Shown here: one piece after another, positions 23,341 to 35,145 of the stretch
Layout of the letters: the number at the start of each line of letters is the position of its first letter
Numbering within the stretch: the stretch's first letter is position 1
NCBI GenBank assembly: GCA_015680685.1
Contig: MNCI01003445.1
Coordinates: forward strand, 286,006-350,005
DNA from: Gnetum montanum
Taxonomy: Eukaryota > Streptophyta > Gnetopsida > Gnetales > Gnetaceae
Direction: 5' to 3'
DNA length: 64,000 bases
Position numbers and translations under genes: made by a program
Notes under the pieces: model-generated
Database searches by the model: none
The model's input: the letters and a program-made list of their open reading frames with translations, nothing else
What the model was told of the DNA's origin: nothing

Positions 23341-23834
23341 TTGACCATTTCTTCCTCTTGATCTTTGCATAGATGCAAAAGGATTTTCTTATTTAATCTC
23401 CTCTTCACTTCTTCTTGAAACTTCTTCAAAATATTAATGTTTTCTAGTTATTAATTTGCAAAGGACTGCTTACATTTTAGTCAAAAAATTCTTAAAGAAG
23501 TCATTGTGATCTTGAAGCTCTTGATTAGACTTCTTCTTAAAAGTCATACCTTTGATAAAGCTAAAGGTAAAATATTAAAGTAATAAGATGAGATCTTCAA
23601 GAAATTCTTGCATTTCAAGGTAACAAAAAGTGCAATGAAGATGTAATTGACTTCGAACCATAGCCTTTAAAGCAAATGGATGCTCAATTACCAAAAAGGA
23701 ACTTGACCTTACAAGATTCAAGAAAACTTTACTAATCTTAGGTTTTTCAAACCCTAAGTGGCTATAAAGCTTCAAAATTTCTTCAAAAGCTTGATGAAGA
23801 TCACTACTTTTTCTCTAGATTCCTCCAAAATAAT

Positions 23835-23846
23835 GCTCTAACACCA
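23835..23846 (-). other. Primer-binding site of element J
   Basis: The minus strand reads TGGTGTTAGAGC, two changes from the initiator-Met PBS TGGTATCAGAGC, placed three bases inside the LTR end at 23850. Confidence 0.6.
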
Positions 23847-23849
23847 ATT

Positions 23850-24394
23850 TGATATGAAGCCTACCAATCTAATACCTCAATAAATTCCAAAAGGATCCAT
23901 TTTACAAGCTTTCTAAGCAAAATTCAACTTAGAAGCAAGAACAAGAAAATGAATTGGAGAAAATTCTCCTTTTTATAAGAAAACTCTTAACATGTGAAGA
24001 ATTTCATCAAAGATGATAAGCCAAGCTCAACTCACACCTCTCCCAAGGATCTTAGCGATCACACATGTCTCCTCTCAATCCCCAATTGCTCACAATGAAG
24101 CTAAAGCTCAAGATAAAACACATATAAGAGATTCTCTTAACCTCTCTCAAGTGCTCTCTCTTTCATCTCACTCAAACTCTTCTTGCACAAGCTCTCAAGA
24201 GACCTCTCAAATTTTTCTTCTCTTACTATTACCCAAGCTCAAGCCATGCACTCTTATTTATAGTTCTTGGTGTGACCTTTCATCTTCCCTTCAATATTCC
24301 ATTCAATTTGATGTCCATTAAAATCTGCACAAGATGCCTTAGAGAAGAATGGGGTGTGTTACTCAAAAGTGGCTATTAATAGCTAGGACATCCT
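23850..24394 (-). repeat. 5' LTR of element J, part of a large inverted repeat
   Basis: The LTR end is TGATATG (plus strand, 23850). It matches 24508-25050 in reverse complement; even meaningless reading frames of the two arms match (for example LTPLPRIL and SHSNSSCTSSQETSQI in both). The LTR 5' start is lost at the junction around 24394. Confidence 0.65.
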
Positions 24395-24507
24395 TAAATT
24401 ATATGAGATTTATTGGTTGAGATAACCTAAATATAGATGGGATGTCTTGAATGTAGTTGGGACATCTTGGATGTAGCTGGAACATCTTGGCCAATATGTC
24501 CCACTTG

Positions 24508-26110
24508 ATTTTGAACATCCTAGCTATTAGTAGCCACTTTTGGGCAAGACATTCCATTCTTCTTCAAGATGTCTCATGCGGATTTTAATGGACATCAAAT
24601 TAAATGGCAAATCAAAGGGACGATGAAAGATCATACTAAGAAGCTATAAATAAGAGTCCACGGCTTGAGTTTGGGTAAGAATAAGAGAAGAGAGATTTGA
24701 GAGGTCTCTTGAGAGCTTGTGCAAGAAGAGTTTGAGTGAGAGGCAAGGGAGAGTACTTGAGAGAGTCTAAGAGAATCTCTTATAAGTGTCTTGTCATAAG
24801 CTTTAGCTCCATTATGAGCAATTGAGGATTGAGAGTGGACATGTGTGGCTGCTAAGATCCTTGGGAGAGGTGTGATTTGATCTTGGCTACTCATATTTGA
24901 TGAAATTCTCCACATTTTGAGAGTTTTCTTATAAAAATGGTAATTTTCTCCAATTCATTATCTTATTCTTACTTCTAAGTTGAATTTTTCTTAGGAAGCT
25001 TATGGAATGGGTCCTTTTGGAGTCTATTGAGGTAGGCTCCATATTAGATAGATATTAGAGCATTTAGTTAGGACGATTTTTCGTATTCTTCATTTATTAT
25101 AGGCTTGAGTCATCATGGGAATCCAAGAGAAGAATTCCAAAGAGATTCTGAAATAAAGAAAGCATGGTACAACATAAGGGAAAGCCTCTATGAGCAAGGA
25201 AAGCTCAAAACCAAAACCTCAATTATTTTCATGATGATTTTGATGCATTGAGTCTTGATTATTATGCTAAGTGTGATGGCCTTAAGTCATGGGAGCATGG
25301 TGCCTTCTAGCTTATGAAAGATCATTAACCATGACATTTTAAAGTTGAGAGAGAGGATGAGGATATCACCTAGTCCTAGTGTAACCCTCAATGTATCTTG
25401 GATGTGTGTGTGTCCTTTTTTTGTATATGTCTTCTTGTGTTGACCTTTTGATGATGATTCCATTGTGTTCTACCATGTTTGGGAGTGTTGTAGTATTTTT
25501 TTAATGAATTTAGGAGGTTCTGTGGGCTATGGTGACTTGTTTGGAGATGTTCAAAGGTTCTAGTCCTCAAAACAAGCATCTTTGTATTTCACCATCATAG
25601 GTGAGATGTCCTATATATATCCAAGACATGCCAGTTGCATTCAAGATGTCCCAATTGCATTCAAGACATCTCAACTAAGATGGCTCATATAATTTCAAGA
25701 GGTCCCAGCTATTAATAGCCACTTTCAAGTAAGACATCCCATTCTCCTTTAAGACATCTCATACGAACATGAAATAATTTTCTATGAATTTTTTTCAACA
25801 TTTAAATTTTTAATTTAAAGAGAGAAGAGCAAGAGACATGGAAGAAGATATCATAGATCTCTTGGGCCTTCATTTTGATTAAGAGAGTCTATGAAGAGAG
25901 ATGTGAATTGAGAGAAGAGTAGAGACAGATAGAGTCTTGGCAAGGTGCCTTGATCATAAACCATGTGAGTGTGTGTTATCTTTGATTGAGTGTGTATGAA
26001 AATTTAATTGCCTCTCTTATTTGTCCTTGGAAATTTGAGCTTCCATTCAACTATAATTTCTCAATTTGAGTAAGAATAAATCTTTTATTTTCCTTTTCTT
26101 GTTCAAACAC
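24508..26110 (+). mobile_element. Element L: deletion derivative of the J/K family
   Basis: A 5' LTR (24508-25050) is followed by a degenerate PBS (TAGATATTAGAGC near 25052), only about 270 bases of 3' internal sequence (25080-25330, matching 15430-15680), and a second LTR (25331 to about 26110). The whole coding region is gone. Confidence 0.55.
25331..26110 (+). repeat. 3' LTR of element L
   Basis: It starts GATGAGGATATCACCTAG after the purine tract GAGAGAG, carries the GACATC/GATGTC cluster (25600-25765), and follows the K LTR up to TCTTGTTCAAAC near 26105. The exact end is unclear because Copia sequence begins there. Confidence 0.55.
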
Positions 26111-26258
26111 TATTCATGTGATCAAGCCATCATTATGTACATCTCTTAAAAAAATTGTACTTCAATTATCTATCATTTGTTGAGTTATTTATTATTTTTG
26201 TTAAGAAAAAGCAAGGAATCAGAAGCTTAGTTCATTTTCTTCCTTGATCTTTCTCTCT

Positions 26259-26345
26259 TTGGTTGTAAGCCTGAAGGAGTTGGATGTGATTATTGAGAGA
26301 ANTTGGTTGTAAGCCTGAAGGAGTTGGATGTGATTATTGAGAGAA
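26259..26345. repeat. 43-bp perfect duplication around a single N
   Basis: 26259-26301 and 26303-26345 are identical and are separated by one N at 26302. It lies inside the Copia LTR. This pattern fits an assembly join or gap fill better than biology. Confidence 0.85.
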
Positions 26346-26606
26346 GACATCCTTTGCACTTAGTTGTACCTTAAGGGATTGGATGTGTTTCTAATAGAAA
26401 ATACCCCTAGCAAAGCTCAATACTTTGTAAAGATTGTGGTCTTCTAGAAACCATATTTTTTAAGAAACAAACTCTGGAGGTATATGATTCTACTCTCCAA
26501 GTGTGGATGTACCCAAGTTGCGAAAACATGTACATCTATGTTACAAGAATTAGATCTTAGTGACTAGAGCTTATTCAACCTGCTTTCTAAGTTCTCAATA
26601 TTCAAG

Positions 26607-26618
26607 TGGTATGAGAGC
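26607..26618 (+). other. Primer-binding site of Copia element M
   Basis: TGGTATGAGAGC differs by one base from TGGTATCAGAGC, complementary to initiator tRNA-Met, two bases after the LTR end. Confidence 0.7.
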
Positions 26619-26658
26619 AAGGTACTTCCAAATTAAGTGTAACAACTCAAAACTGAAC

Positions 26659-27660
26659 TATGGAGGGAACATCTTATAACAAGCCACCAATGTTTGATGG
26701 GATCAACTTCACATACTAGAAAGTATGGATGTAAGGATTCTTGGAGTTCATGAAATTTGAAGTATTTCAATCCATCATGAAATGATACACTCATCTGATT
26801 GACAGCTCTACTAACACTACACTACCTAGAGGTAAGTGGTTTGATGATGACAAAAATAAGTTTATGTTTGATTCAAAGGCTAGAAACTACCTTTACTATG
26901 CTCTTCACAAATCTGAATTCAATAGAATAGATGGATGTAAAACTACCAAAGAAATTTGGAAAGTTTTAAAAAGCACTTATGAGGAAATCTCAGTGGTGAA
27001 ATCATCCAAACTTCTAGTCTTGTAATCTAAGTATGATAAGCTAAAAATTAAAAAAGGTGAAAGGATTAAAGATTATTTCTCTAGGACCAATGACCTTGTA
27101 GTAGCCATGAAAGGTATAGGAAAAGAGTTAGCAGAGAGTGAAGTCATCATTAAAATGATTAGAACTCTACTCCCTAAATTTAGACCCAAAATCACTACCA
27201 TGGAAGAAATTAGGGATTTCTCTATTTTCATATTTGAAGAACTAAAAAGTGCACTTGTAGCATACGAAATGAATCTCATCAATGAAGGTGCCATCAAGGA
27301 GAAACCCATTGCTATTAAAAGCTCATCAAAAGAAAAAGAGACATTAGATTATGATGCAAACAATGATGATGAACTAGCTCTTCTTACAAGAAGAGTAAAA
27401 AGGCTTATAGAAAGGAAAGGAAAAAGATTCTATTAATTAGACAACAAAGGTAAGGTAAGAGTTAAGTAATCCAAAATTTCTAATGTTGATATCTCTTCTA
27501 TAGAAAGTTGGATAAGTGGTGGAAGAGGCCATATGACCTTTGAATATCCCAATGCTTATAGGATGCAAAAGAAAGAGTCTATTCAAGAAAGGAGAATAAG
27601 AAATCTCTATACAAGTTGGAATGATGATGAAGAAACTAATGATGTCCCCAAATATTCACA
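26659..27660 (+). pseudogene. gag: Copia gag (UBN2-type) of element M
   Basis: It starts MEGTSYNKPPMFDGINFTY, then has TAG where Trp is expected, the hallmark start of Copia gag. The helical core follows (YLYYALHKSEFNRIDGCKT, then KEIWKVLKSTYEE), an open stretch at 27107-27436, and after a stop SWISGGRGHMTFEYP, a zinc knuckle whose Cys residues are Ser or Tyr. It ends in an acidic tail (WNDDEETND). Gag would form the particle. It has several stops. Confidence 0.75.
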
Positions 27661-27879
27661 TCTTCTATGAATAACCTTGGTAAATTAGAATCTCATCAAT
27701 GATCCAATCCATGATGATGAAGCTAAAGAAGATGAGAACACCTTAGAGGAAAAGTATGAGTTAGTTTCTAATGAGATAATCTTCTTTCAAAATTTATGGT
27801 TTATCATTGTTGATAGGTAGGAATGAATTACCAATGTTGATGACTCCAATGGTCTACAACGAGTGAGCCTACATGATCT

Positions 27880-28915
27880 ATCTCTTCCTCTCTCTTTGTT
27901 TGGCATAATGAATGAACTACAAGCCTTGTAAATCTGATGCACAATGCATAGATATCCCTATGTTGTAATGATAGTAACCTATATTGACCTGGTCTACTAG
28001 TTGTTCCATATGACCTTGTGCATTGTATTGTAACAACATGTTTTCTCTGTCTTATTTTCTTGTCCTCTTGGACTTGTGCTTGTAGGATGAAGCTTGGGAG
28101 TCACTGCAACAGTACAACTCATCATAGTAAAAAGTTACCATATGATCTTGATGCATAAGATTTTGATGGCTTGTCCAGTCATACCAAGAGTGCTTTTCTT
28201 ACATCACTTCCATTACCCCTCCTTAAGCCCAGTCCCATAGCCTAATTATAACCTTCCATTACCATAAACAACAATGATGACCAATGTTTGACACTCATGA
28301 ATTAAGGCAATGTCACATTCTCTTCTTCTGATCCATGTTCCAATTCATTGAATGTAACACATCTTATTCAATGGGAAAACCAAATCAAATATAGCCTTGG
28401 AAATGAAACCCAATGAAGGTTTCACCTTGCACAAAAAAAAAAGAGAAAAAGCAAAAGGAGAAGCAAATTGTGAAGAAGCCGAAAGGTTAATGAAGATCAA
28501 AAGATAAACAAATGGATTCAAACATGTAAAGAGAGGAGCCTAATGATCAAAGAAAACCTTGGAGTAGAGTGTTGGTTCCTCAAAAAGCATTACCAAGTGA
28601 CCAACACTTCAAAGCATGAAACACAAGCATTACATTATCTAGCCAAAATGTCAATACCATAACCATAACCATGATGTAAACATTTGGAGTCCATTGTTAG
28701 CCCCATGACCATTCCCTCATGACCTAATGTAGCCTTTAAACCTATATTACCTTGTGATAACCTTATCTCATCATCACAAGCACTCTTTGGTATGGTTTGA
28801 CACTACTGAATCAAACACAAAGAGAAAATGTTGGTGATGGACCCGTGGTGGCATTTTGTGTTCTTTGTTGATGTCTCTTGGGTCAATCCTCAAAACATCA
28901 AAAAAGAGGGGCTAA
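27880..28915 (+). other. 3' internal region before left LTR of element I
   Basis: It aligns with 35870-36876 over its whole length (from CTCTCTTTGTTTGGC on), ending in the purine tract AAAAAGAGGGG (28900-28911). No ORF; short palindromic and T-rich patches only. Confidence 0.6.
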
Positions 28916-30280
28916 TGAAACACCACCAAGAAATCTCATGTTGCAACTTGTAAACTTCATCATTAAACTCAAGGCTGAAAGTTTATTGTAAAATGTGAAG
29001 ATTGTAATCCATGAGAAGCAATTTCATATACTTTAACTTTTAGGGCTGAAAAATGCCTCATAAGTTACCATAGCCTCACTCCCCAAGTGCAAAAAGTCAT
29101 ACCATGTCTATATTTAGGCTTGGGGAGGTTCAAAATGCCTTTTAGAATACCAAAATTGGCATTTTCATGGGTTTTTGTGGGGGTATAGTCTCAACTACGC
29201 TGGAACCACCTACCCCCAGTGTTGGTGATGTTGGGTTTTCATTTTGCCAGCAATGGCCAGCATAGTTACCATAATTACCAATGGTGTTCCACAAGGCCAA
29301 CATAGAAGCTATTTGGTTTCCATTTTTCATGAAGCCAATATTGGAATGGTTGGGATTTTCACTTTTCCAGCCATGGCCAATGTAGTCACTATGATTCTCA
29401 ATAGTTTCTCCATGGGTAGTGTAGTAACTATGATTCCCAATGTAGCTACAACAAAGCTAACATAGTTGTAGCAAAGCTAGCATAGATGCAATAAAGCCAG
29501 CATAGTACCAAAAGGCCATTTACTATTTTTATTATTTAGTGTGGTTTTGATGGTCTTTGGTGCATCAAAACTTATCATAAATGGAAACTATGATGGATTG
29601 AAATCCTACCACACTTACACATGATTTCAATCTATCATCAAGCATGGGAAAAAATTTGTAGCCACAAATTGAACAATAGAAACCTATCTAAGCCAAATTC
29701 CAACACTTTGAAAGGACTCTTTTTTTTTTGGTAAATTGGCAATTGGCTAAGCATTGGAGACTCTTGGTGCATTGTCCAATAACAAAAAGTCAAGCATTTT
29801 TTCACCATTTTTCACTAACACAAAAAATATGAGCCAAAGAACTAGAGAGGAGTTTTAGGAGTTGGAGCTTGAAAGCATATAGATCATGAGGTTGACTGTA
29901 GAACATAACCTACCAACTTCAACAAACTTTAGGCTTCATTAATACAACTCCTTGTGCATTCAAGCACACACACACTTGTACATCATTTGAACTATATCTT
30001 ATTAGAAATTCCATTATTTTAATAAAATAAATAGTTTATTTGTGTGTGCAAGTTAATCATTTGAATATTACAAGTTCATTTTGTACATTTTCTCTAGTTT
30101 CAAATATGCAAATCTTTAAAATTTATTCACATCTATTAACAATTTCTAAGTCCCTGGGTGATCAACAAGACAGTCCAAGGTACTTTGAATCCTCTTCTTA
30201 GAGTTCCTTAGGATCCAAAGTTAAATTGTTCCACCTGGGATTTTTGGTTTTTTAGCAACCAAATTTTTCAGGCATGATAC
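28916..30280 (+). repeat. Left LTR of element I (about 1365 bp)
   Basis: It starts TGAAACACCACCAAG, as in LTR A. The U5 block (TAAGTCCCTGGGTGATC near 30150) matches A, B and 36877-38493. The 3' end is blurred (GGCATGATA). It contains inverted words such as CCAGCATAGTTACC and lacks the 32-bp array of its sister. Confidence 0.7.
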
Positions 30281-33090
30281 CAATGTTAATTGTACAACCT
30301 TAAGCTTCACAACTTCCTCCTCAACCATCAACACAAATAGTACAACCTACAAGGATGTCCCAAGGCTTAGATCAAGCCTTCCAAATAAGCTAAGACCTTA
30401 TTAAAGAGCTATGAAAACTCAAGGCTAGTACAACTCAAATAGTTAATGTTTTAGACTTTTACCAAGATGATCCCATAAGCCTTATTATGCCTCAAATGAC
30501 CTTACTTATAGGTATGCCCATACCAAACTTCACCAAATACAATGGTGAAGGAGATCCCAATGCACACTTAGTCACCTTTCAGCCTGAGTGCCTCTTTTTG
30601 CAAGCTTCGGCTCATACAATACTACAAATATTCCCCATGTCCCTTAAGGTTAAGGCTCTAGATTGGTATCAAACCTTTCCTAGAGGTTTCATCTCTTTCC
30701 TTTTTGACTTGATAAACCAATTTTTCAACTACTTCAAATAAAAATTGAAGCTAAATGCCACATTGGAACTAATGAAGGTGAAGTAGGGGTCACTTGAACC
30801 TGTCAAAAGATTTGTTCAAAGATGGAATTCAACACTTAACAAGATTCTAGAGCTTATCTCTAAAATCTACCTCTTAGCCATCTACAAGGTAGCAGTGAAT
30901 GACTTCATTAAGCCAAAGCTTTGCTACTTAGAGCCTTGGTCACTGAGCCAAGCCTTCTCACAAACTAAGAACATTATTAAGGTGGCTAAGACAAGTAATG
31001 TTCTAGCCTATGTGGCATATAAAAACCAACACAAGGAGGGATAGGAATAAAACCAAGCAAGAACATACAATTATGGTCGTAGTGACAAGAGAGTTAAGAC
31101 AAGTAGAGAGACAAGATCATTGCCATGCAACACATCTTTCAACTTGTCACAACCATCCACTTCCTATGCCCCAAATTAAACAAGACTAAACTTTTGATGG
31201 AAGGATAGGTCTAAGTACACAAGGTTGTTGATGAAGCCCTCTAAACTTCTAGAATAATTACATAAAGATAACCATATACAACATAAGCAACTATTTGAAG
31301 AGGCTCGTAAGAGGCATAATCATCTTTGTGACATAGTTAGAGATCTAACAATAGCTATCAAAGATGATCCCAAACTACCAAAGCATTTTACATTGGATAG
31401 GTTTTCCCATTATCATCAAATTGCTAGTCATAACACTAATTTTTCCCTAGCATTAAAGGATGATCTCCAGAAGATGATCGACCATGGAGAGTTGGTGTTG
31501 AATGAGCCCAACTCTCCAAGAACTAAAAACTCCTATATTGTAGCCTGATTCAAAGAAACCAAACATTCTAATTCTCCTAGAAAACCATTTTTCATTAAAG
31601 TACTACCATGGTCCCAAAGCATAAAGCTTAGAGAGCCCTTCATCATATGAGTACCACCTCCTCCAGCTCCTAAGAAGCCTTTCATCATATGTGCTCCTGC
31701 TTCAATGACATCAACTTCACAACCAAGACCACGAGTTACCAATCCTTCAAAGCCTAGGGAACCATTTGTTATCTAGGTCCCTCCACCTTCAACAAGTAAA
31801 ATCATAATAATCCGTGATCAAATCCCACCTATAGTGGCCCACAACTCAAAGGTTAGCAAGAAATTATCATCACAATGACGACAAAAACAACCTATCACTA
31901 AAGCAACAACTAAGCCCACTAAATGTGGCCAACAACAAAAGGCCTCAAAATCAACTAACCCACTGAGGTCTACACTAACACCAACTACACCTATGGGAAA
32001 GGGGCCCAAGGCACATACATCAAAAGCTAAGCCACAAACTCTAGGAAGAATGGAAAAAGTTAAAACCACCAAGGTTGAAAGATCACATGCCAAGGGAAAG
32101 AATTTCCCTATAATAATGGAGCAAGCCAAATGATCATTAAAACAAAAGAACACATCATTGATCTTGTATAGCTTGATCATGACCTCTCCTACTCATAGAG
32201 ATGCACTAGCTTAAGTGTTGACTTCTATCCCTGTGAGTAAAGACATGCCTGCCAATAGAGAGTCAATCCACTTTATCATTGAGCATGGTTCACTTAGGGA
32301 AAACGAGCATCAATCCATGCTTAGATTTCATGACGGTGAGGTGAAGATTGACTCCCAAAATGGAGAAGTGTTATTTGCACCTCTCCTCATAACCATATGT
32401 GTTGGCTAGTACAAGATTCATCATGTTCATGTGGATTATGGGGTGACAACTAACGTGGTATCATTTTCTGTTGTTGACAAACTAGACTTAACCAAGAACA
32501 TCCAAGTGACCACAACCTCAGCACTTAAGTCATTTAATGGGTCACGAGTAGTAGTGCAAAGTTCCATATCCTTGGATTTCATAGCCAATGAGCAATTTTC
32601 TACATCTGTCAACTTTCTAGTAGTTGAGGAGACACCTAGCTTCAACTTAATCCTAGGAAGGCCATGGTTGGCTAAGCTTCACACAGTCTCATCTCCTATA
32701 CATCAAGAGATTCACTTGCCATATGAGGGTGGTGACATTGTCATTCATGGGGACAACATATCACTATCTTTGATTAACTATGTCAACATCAACCAAGGTT
32801 CAAAGGTGGAGTTGCAAGAGAGAACTCTCGATACTCAAACTAGGGCCACCAACAACAAAGATAGTAATGATGCTAGCAATATCAACTCTATGACATGGGG
32901 TGATCAACAAAAATGCATGCAGCTTGCCATGTTGAACAAGAGAGATAGTGAGGACAAGATCATGTCAAAGGGACTCATTGATCTATCAAAGATTAAGCAA
33001 CAAGTTTGTAGTAAATGTCTTATCCCTTCTTTGGTTAATGGTCAGTTATTTACCTTTGTTAAGTTAATCATATTTCAATATTGGCTCTAA
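30281..33090 (+). pseudogene. gag: Gag-protease of element I
   Basis: A single frame runs from gag into protease, with many stops. The gag core is at 30487-30741 (FTKYNGEGDPNAHLVTF, then ALDWYQTFPRG). Next come a basic linker and a Pro-rich part with the motifs RKPFFIKVLP, REPFII, KKPFIICAP and REPFVI (31570-31780). The protease covers 32215-32850, reading VHVDYGVTTNVVSFSVVDKL and FNLILGRPWLAKL. The catalytic triplet is Asp-Tyr-Gly. 32850-33090 continues open (ITMWGDQQ-like segment) and then stops. No RT follows. Confidence 0.75.
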
Positions 33091-33142
33091 CCTTATATGC
33101 TCTTTCGAGGGCATCCCATACTTGCTAGGCAACATATGGATT

Positions 33143-33270
33143 GTGGCCCACTAAGGCCTAAAACTAGCACCGCCATGGCCCGATAAGGTCTAAAACTAGC
33201 AATTCCATGGCTCGCTAAGACCTAAAACTAGCAACATTATGGCCTACCATGGCCTAAAACCAGTAAGCAT
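33143..33270 (+). repeat. Tandem repeat, four 32-bp units
   Basis: Units start at 33143, 33175, 33207 and 33239, sharing ATGGCC-x-CTAAGGCCTAAAAC and CTAGCA. They lie just after the protease frame ends. Confidence 0.75.
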
Positions 33271-34871
33271 AATGACCTCTTCTTTTCTTCCTTTATACCA
33301 ACATTGTAGCCAATCTACCTAATAGTATCATCTACAAGTTTTACTTATATGCATATACCTTGCTTTATAGTTATCATTACAACATACTTTTATTTACCTA
33401 TTTCATTCTATAGCCTTGTTACATTTGCCATTTATGTTTATGAAGCCAAAACAGTAGCCATGGTCACATTGTGTGACAACAATCAAAGAATATCAAAATG
33501 TCCGTATGTCTATAACCATAGTCACACTGTGCAACATACAACAACATGAACAATACATGGTCTTTATGGCCTCTGTAGTCAAATGAAAACAACTATAACA
33601 ACAACAAAGAAGAGCATAACAAGGTGTAACTAGTCCCATAGTAGCCAAAGTTAAGCCATAGGGGAAGAGGAAAGGTCATCATCTACATCATAGCCAATCA
33701 CCATCATAACTCGAGGGTCAGTGAACAATAAAAATATGTAACCATTAGTAATAGGGGTAGCCATAAATGCAATCATCAAAACATAAAATAACCATGAATT
33801 AATAAAACATTCGCCCATGTGATGAGCCCATACAAAACAGGTAACATATTATCAAAAATTTAATTAAGAGAAATCCCATACTCAATTCTCCATATTAGTA
33901 TATCTTCTTCCTAGTAGCAACCAAACAATGAAAATGATGAAGCTTTCTAGGTGTAACACCTCCTTCAACGAGTAAAATTTGTTAAGTTCTATGATCCCAA
34001 ATTCCCAAACCCGCCAACAATATGTTCAATTCAGTAAGCTGAAAAGTATGGTACATCACATCATATCATAGGACAAAGAATCATAAAAATAATCATGAAT
34101 GGTTTATCGTATACAAAGTTTAGTTGCAATGGGCTTTGTCGGATATATTTCAATGAATATGCACACGCCCGCAAAGAAGACTTTACTTTAGATATAAAGC
34201 TGATTTGTCACTGCCCGATATCTTGAAGGAACACGTACATTAATAAATCAATAGGTTCATAACCAAAATAGGTACAGAGCTATCCTCCAACATAATGAAT
34301 TGAAATCAAACACAAATAAAGTTTCATAAATTATATTGTCTTGGATGCCTCCAAAATCATATATACATGAACCGACTACAACAGAAACATGTCGATGCCT
34401 ACATGCATCAAAAACAGTAATAAAAATATAAATAAAGTTAAGGAAACTATTATAAGTTTAATTATGCCTCGCCAAGATGTACCATAATTACACATCTATT
34501 GAAAAAGCATTGTTTCAACGATGCCAATCCTGCTATACTGATAATGCATGAGGGTGAACACCCCACAACCAGTCGGAATCGTCCAAAGAAAACCAGAAGC
34601 AGCAGCTCTGGTTTCTGCAAGATCAAATCAATCGGATCCACAATGAGCCTATATCCAACAACCACACCCATAACCAATTTCCCGACATGACAAACTCGAC
34701 ATTCCATTCTTTTACCAAAGTCAAAGATCAGTTGTTGCTTCTTTCGAATTGCTGCAAATACAGGGGTCATGAACAATATAGAACATTATCTACGAATCCA
34801 AATTACCCTAAACTCGATCATCTTGTGTCACGGGTGCAAAAAAGGAACTCTTGTCACTGTAGAATGACTCC
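33271..34871. other. Unassigned insert in element I
   Basis: Replaces pol. AT-rich to about 34100, with higher GC from 34480. A TGTAACACC at about 33953 looks like the start of a different LTR, but I cannot find its other end. Open frames here (34499-34690, and the minus frame 34776-34462) have no recognisable product. Confidence 0.35.
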
Positions 34872-35145
34872 TCCATGCCCCCCGTGCCTGGCTGCTTACT
34901 TGTCGGCATCCATCCACCCCTCGAATCCGTCACATTTGCCAGACACATTAACAGATCTTTCTCTATCTCCTTGGCGTTGGGCTTGCTGCTCGCTGCGGAC
35001 GCCGAAAAACACCACCGACAGCCCCGGGTTTCTCGGCCTGAATCCCTCTCGCGAACTCCTCCCTGCCGCCAACTCCGGCCGCGGCATCATCATCGATATC
35101 CTCCACGCCGACAACACCACCCTCACCGGCACAAACAAAAGTTAA
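34872..35145 (+). pseudogene. GC-rich fragment resembling a subtilisin-like protease
   Basis: One frame ends in SPGFLGLNPSRELLPAAN followed by SGRGIIIDILHAD, then a stop at 35143. Plant subtilases have S-x-FLGL...G-L-P...-G-x-x-I-I-G-V-L-D-T-G at the start of the catalytic domain, so the spacing fits. The catalytic D-T-G is not preserved (HAD). GC content is far above both flanks, and an A-rich tail follows (35137-35180), which could be a retrocopy tail. I read it as a captured host-gene scrap; a chance ORF cannot be excluded. Confidence 0.4.

Larger units (their letters stand above)
18003..24394 (-). mobile_element. Element J: minus-strand Gypsy element without pol
   Basis: Read leftward: LTR (24394-23850), Met-type PBS (23846-23835), gag (about 23340-22640), a decayed zinc knuckle, protease (22456-22020), unassigned DNA (21950-19102), a 3' coding remnant and a truncated LTR. 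No RT, RNase H or integrase motif is visible. All coding parts are full of stops. Confidence 0.6.
23830..25075. repeat. Inverted repeat of two head-to-head LTRs
   Basis: Arms 23830-24394 and 24508-25075 (about 565 bp each) are separated by 113 bases. By eye, identity is about four fifths. The spacer contains more GACATC/GATGTC motifs (24430-24500). Confidence 0.7.
26111..27850 (+). mobile_element. Element M: truncated Ty1/Copia retrotransposon
   Basis: 3' part of a 5' LTR (ending near 26604 in TTCA), a Met-type PBS and a gag. Protease, integrase and RT are missing; element I sequence begins at about 27880. Confidence 0.65.

Noticed and set aside
24013-24915. Two similar ORFs of about 100 residues in opposite directions
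   Set aside because: They are the same non-coding LTR sequence in the two arms of the inverted repeat.
27880-28915. Start of the left LTR of element I placed at 27880 (a 2.4-kb LTR)
   Set aside because: LTR A ends at TGAAACACC and a polypurine tract lies directly before the same point in B and I, so 27880-28915 is internal sequence.
33953-33962. TGTAACACC as the start of a further LTR
   Set aside because: No matching end, second copy or target duplication could be found in the window.
34462-34776. Minus-strand ORF of 104 residues
   Set aside because: No recognisable domain, no upstream signal and no second copy; not supported as a gene.
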